Source of the DNA: Paraburkholderia aromaticivorans | GTDB lineage: Bacteria > Pseudomonadota > Gammaproteobacteria > Burkholderiales > Burkholderiaceae | DNA length: 64,000 bases | Assembly (NCBI RefSeq): GCF_002278075.1 | Contig: NZ_CP022989.1 | Coordinates: 1,736,001-1,800,000, forward strand | Direction: 5' to 3' | Part shown: piece by piece, positions 62,090 through 64,000 of the stretch | Position numbering within the stretch: position 1 is the first letter of the stretch | How the letters are laid out: each line of letters begins with the position of its first letter | Translations under genes and position numbers: made by a program | Notes under the pieces: generated by a model | What the model was told of the DNA's origin: nothing | Databases searched by the model: none | Seen by the model: only the letters and a program-made list of their open reading frames with translations

Positions 62090-63433
62090 CTAGCGGCGTT
62101 GTCCGAACATCATTTGCCGTGCCAGCGCGGTTTTCACAGGCGGCAGGAATTCGAGCGCGGTGAGGGCGAGGCCGCGCATGATCGCGAGCGGCGCGAAGTC
62201 GACGGTGAAGAGGCGCGCGAGCGTGTCGGTGGCACCGATCGTCATGCGCCGGTCGAGCGCGCGGCGTTGCGCGAAAGTGGCTAGCGCGAGCGGCGTCGGG
62301 CCTTCCGCGGAGAGGGCGTCGGCGAGCGAGTGCGCGTCGCGCAGGCCCAAGTTTAGGCCTTGGCCCGCCACCGGGTGCAGCGTCTGCGCCGCATTACCGA
62401 TCGCCACGATGTGACCGTCGACGAGCGTTTCCACCGCGTTCAGCCCCAGCGGGAACGACGCGCGCCCCTTGATGTGCGTGAAGCGGCCCATGCGGTCGCC
62501 GAAGGCGGCGCCGAGTTCACTGAGGATGGCTTCGTCGGAGAGCTGCGCGCGGCGCGCGGCTTCCTCGGGCGCGCAGCACCAGACCAGAGCGTAGTCGGCG
62601 CCGCGCACGCCGCCCATCGGCAGCAACGCGATCGGACCTTGCGAGGTGAAGCGTTCCCACGCGACGTGCGGCTGCGGCGCGGACACGGTCACCGTGCCGA
62701 CGAGTGCAGTCTGGCCGTAGTCCCGCGAGCCAGGTTCGACCGCGGCTCGGCCAGCGCGCCGTGTGGCGGCTCGATTGTCGCGAGTGCCGTCGTCCGCGTG
62801 GCGGCTGGGCTGTCGCTCGGCCACATTCACGCTGGCCCCCTTGCTGGCGCGTTTAGCCGCGCCTTTACCCGGCGTCTGGTCGCCGAACAGGCCGCCTTCC
62901 GCATTCACCAGAATGCGCGTGTGCAACTGACGCGTGACGCCCGCGGTTTCGATCGGCAGCGTGACGCCGTCGAGTTCCTGCGTCGGCGCGCCGGCCGAGG
63001 TGGAGCGGAACCAGTGTACGGAGGTGGCGTGCACCGCCTCGGCGAGACCGTGGACGATCGAGCCGTAGCGCAGCACGTAGCCGAGCGCCGGCAAACCGTG
63101 CTCGCTGTGGTCGATCAGCGTGCGGCCGAAATGGCCGCGCTGCGAGACGTGGATACGCTGGATCGCGGTGGCGTCCGCGGGCCAGCGCAGCGGCTCCAGG
63201 ATCATCCGGCTGCCGTGCGACACGGCGATGGCGCGCGGGTCGGCGATCGAATCTTCCGGCTCGCGGGCGTCGACGAGCGCGATCTTCAGCGAGCGCGTCG
63301 CGCTGCGGCGCGCCAGCCAGCCGGCCAGCGCCAGCCCGACCGGACCGGCGCCGACGATCGTCACGTCGAAATCGAAGGGGTGGCCGGCCGCGGCGGGCTT
63401 CAGGATCACCGTCGACTGGGAAACGTCGTTCAT
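62090..63433 (-). CDS. UbiH/UbiF/VisC-type FAD hydroxylase
   Basis: 447 residues, a flavin monooxygenase of ubiquinone synthesis. GAGPVGLALAGWLA binds FAD, and IGNAAQTLHPVAGQGLNLGLRD is the signature motif near the C-terminus. A charged, low-complexity insert lies at residues about 186-236 (GKGAAKRASKGASVN to DNRAATRRAGR), longer than in usual UbiH (~390 residues). It precedes dusB, and pepP is upstream on the same strand, the usual pepP-ubiH order. Confidence 0.87.
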   Translation of the reverse strand: MNDVSQSTVILKPAAAGHPFDFDVTIVGAGPVGLALAGWLARRSATRSLKIALVDAREPEDSIADPRAIAVSHGSRMILEPLRWPADATAIQRIHVSQRGHFGRTLIDHSEHGLPALGYVLRYGSIVHGLAEAVHATSVHWFRSTSAGAPTQELDGVTLPIETAGVTRQLHTRILVNAEGGLFGDQTPGKGAAKRASKGASVNVAERQPSRHADDGTRDNRAATRRAGRAAVEPGSRDYGQTALVGTVTVSAPQPHVAWERFTSQGPIALLPMGGVRGADYALVWCCAPEEAARRAQLSDEAILSELGAAFGDRMGRFTHIKGRASFPLGLNAVETLVDGHIVAIGNAAQTLHPVAGQGLNLGLRDAHSLADALSAEGPTPLALATFAQRRALDRRMTIGATDTLARLFTVDFAPLAIMRGLALTALEFLPPVKTALARQMMFGQRR

Positions 63434-63447
63434 TCCGGGTTACTTCC

Positions 63448-64000
63448 TTATGACTTCCTTGTTTCGTGAGCCGCGCGGGCTTCCTGCATCAGCGCCTCGA
63501 TCTCGTCGGCGGCGACGGGCACGTCGCGCGTGATCAGCTCGCAGCCGCTCGGCGTGACGATGGCGTCGTCCTCGATGCGGATGCCGATGTTCCAGTAGCG
63601 CTCGGGCACGCCTTCGGCCGGCCGGATGTAGAGGCCCGGCTCGATGGTGAGCGTCATCGAAGCCTGCAGCGTGCGCCACGGCAGCGCGCCTGCCTCGTCG
63701 CGCGGCGCGCGGCGTTCGCGATAGTCGCCGACATCGTGCACGTCCATGCCGAGCCAGTGCCCGGTGCGGTGCATATAGAACGGCGCGTAGGCGCGTTCGG
63801 CGATCACGTCGTCGACCGAGGCGAATTTTGCGCGCGCGATGATGCCGGTGTCGAGCAAGCCCTGCGACAGTACGCGCACGGCCGCCTGGTGCGGATCGTC
63901 GAAGGTGGCGCCGGCGCGGGTGGCGTCGACGGCGGCCTGCTGCGCGGCCAGCACGATGTCGTACAGCTCGCGCTGCGCCGGCGTGAAGCGGCCGCTGGCG
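63448..64000 (-). CDS. pepP: Xaa-Pro aminopeptidase, C-terminal part (cut by window end)
   Basis: The C-terminal part of an M24 metallopeptidase. Metal ligands are visible in HRTGHWLGMDVHDVG and LTIEPGLYIRP, with RIEDDAIVTPSGCE near the end. The frame continues past the window edge (ASGRFTPAQRELYDIVLAAQQ), so the start is missing. It lies 15 bases before the ubiH-type gene and is probably cotranscribed with it. Confidence 0.9.
   Translation of the reverse strand, partial: ASGRFTPAQRELYDIVLAAQQAAVDATRAGATFDDPHQAAVRVLSQGLLDTGIIARAKFASVDDVIAERAYAPFYMHRTGHWLGMDVHDVGDYRERRAPRDEAGALPWRTLQASMTLTIEPGLYIRPAEGVPERYWNIGIRIEDDAIVTPSGCELITRDVPVAADEIEALMQEARAAHETRKS

Overview
The window looks like ordinary chromosomal DNA of a high-GC betaproteobacterium of the order Burkholderiales, most likely Paraburkholderia or a close Burkholderia relative. 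This rests on protein sequence style (ThiL, MaeB, GdhA, LptE, UbiH-type), on gene order (divergent fur/bamE; bamE-dapB; exbBD-leuS-lptE-holA-proA-hemJ; gltIJKL; rnpB; rplM-rpsI-erpA; anmK/tyrS; ruvCAB-purH-fis-dusB-ubiH-pepP), and on strong GC bias at third codon positions, which opens long antisense reading frames. No transposase, integrase, CRISPR array, tRNA or rRNA gene was seen. Both window ends cut a gene (thiL on the left, pepP on the right).

Layout. 1-9.8 kb: thiL start, malic enzyme maeB, a secreted guanyl RNase with its barstar inhibitor, rsmE with a VOC-fold gene, a spermidine synthase, then tkt and gap. 9.8-13.8 kb: a FadR-type GntR regulator divergent from a DctA-like carrier, allantoicase and ureidoglycolate lyase, a purine-nitrogen salvage unit with visible operators. 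13.8-24 kb: fur, bamE, dapB, exbB/exbD, leuS, lptE, holA, proA, hemJ. 24-30.2 kb: the accessory part, with a small unknown gene behind a structured leader, a small exported NTF2-like protein, an AT-rich gap, a 1075-residue trimeric autotransporter adhesin and an OmpA-domain lipoprotein resembling TpgA. 30.2-36.1 kb: hexR, edd-eda, gntP and gntK, which form the gluconate/Entner-Doudoroff block with two HexR-like operators. 36.1-45 kb: purB, a glycosyltransferase, a LysR regulator, gdhA and gltIJKL (glutamate/aspartate uptake and metabolism). 44.6-50.9 kb: a class II amidotransferase, pyrC, a DUF3025 gene, rnpB, osmC, a tiny candidate sRNA, rplM-rpsI and erpA. 51-64 kb: anmK, tyrS, dtd, a histidine phosphatase, a DUF2236 gene, ruvBAC, a KTSC-like small gene, purH, fis, dusB, a UbiH-type hydroxylase and pepP.

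Central carbon and nitrogen metabolism dominate: Entner-Doudoroff enzymes with their regulator, gluconate import and phosphorylation, GAPDH and transketolase, malic enzyme, glutamate dehydrogenase and a glutamate ABC importer. The most unusual signals are non-coding. The first is a ~58-nt RNA unit before rplM, with a consensus-like promoter, a hairpin exposing an anti-Shine-Dalgarno-like loop, and an immediate intrinsic terminator. The second is a leader of roughly 240 nt with several hairpins in front of the unknown gene at 24488. The third is a candidate minus-strand sRNA downstream of maeB. There is also an intrinsic terminator inside the glt operon and a series of perfect inverted repeats between housekeeping genes. 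All functional calls rest on reading motifs; no database search was run.
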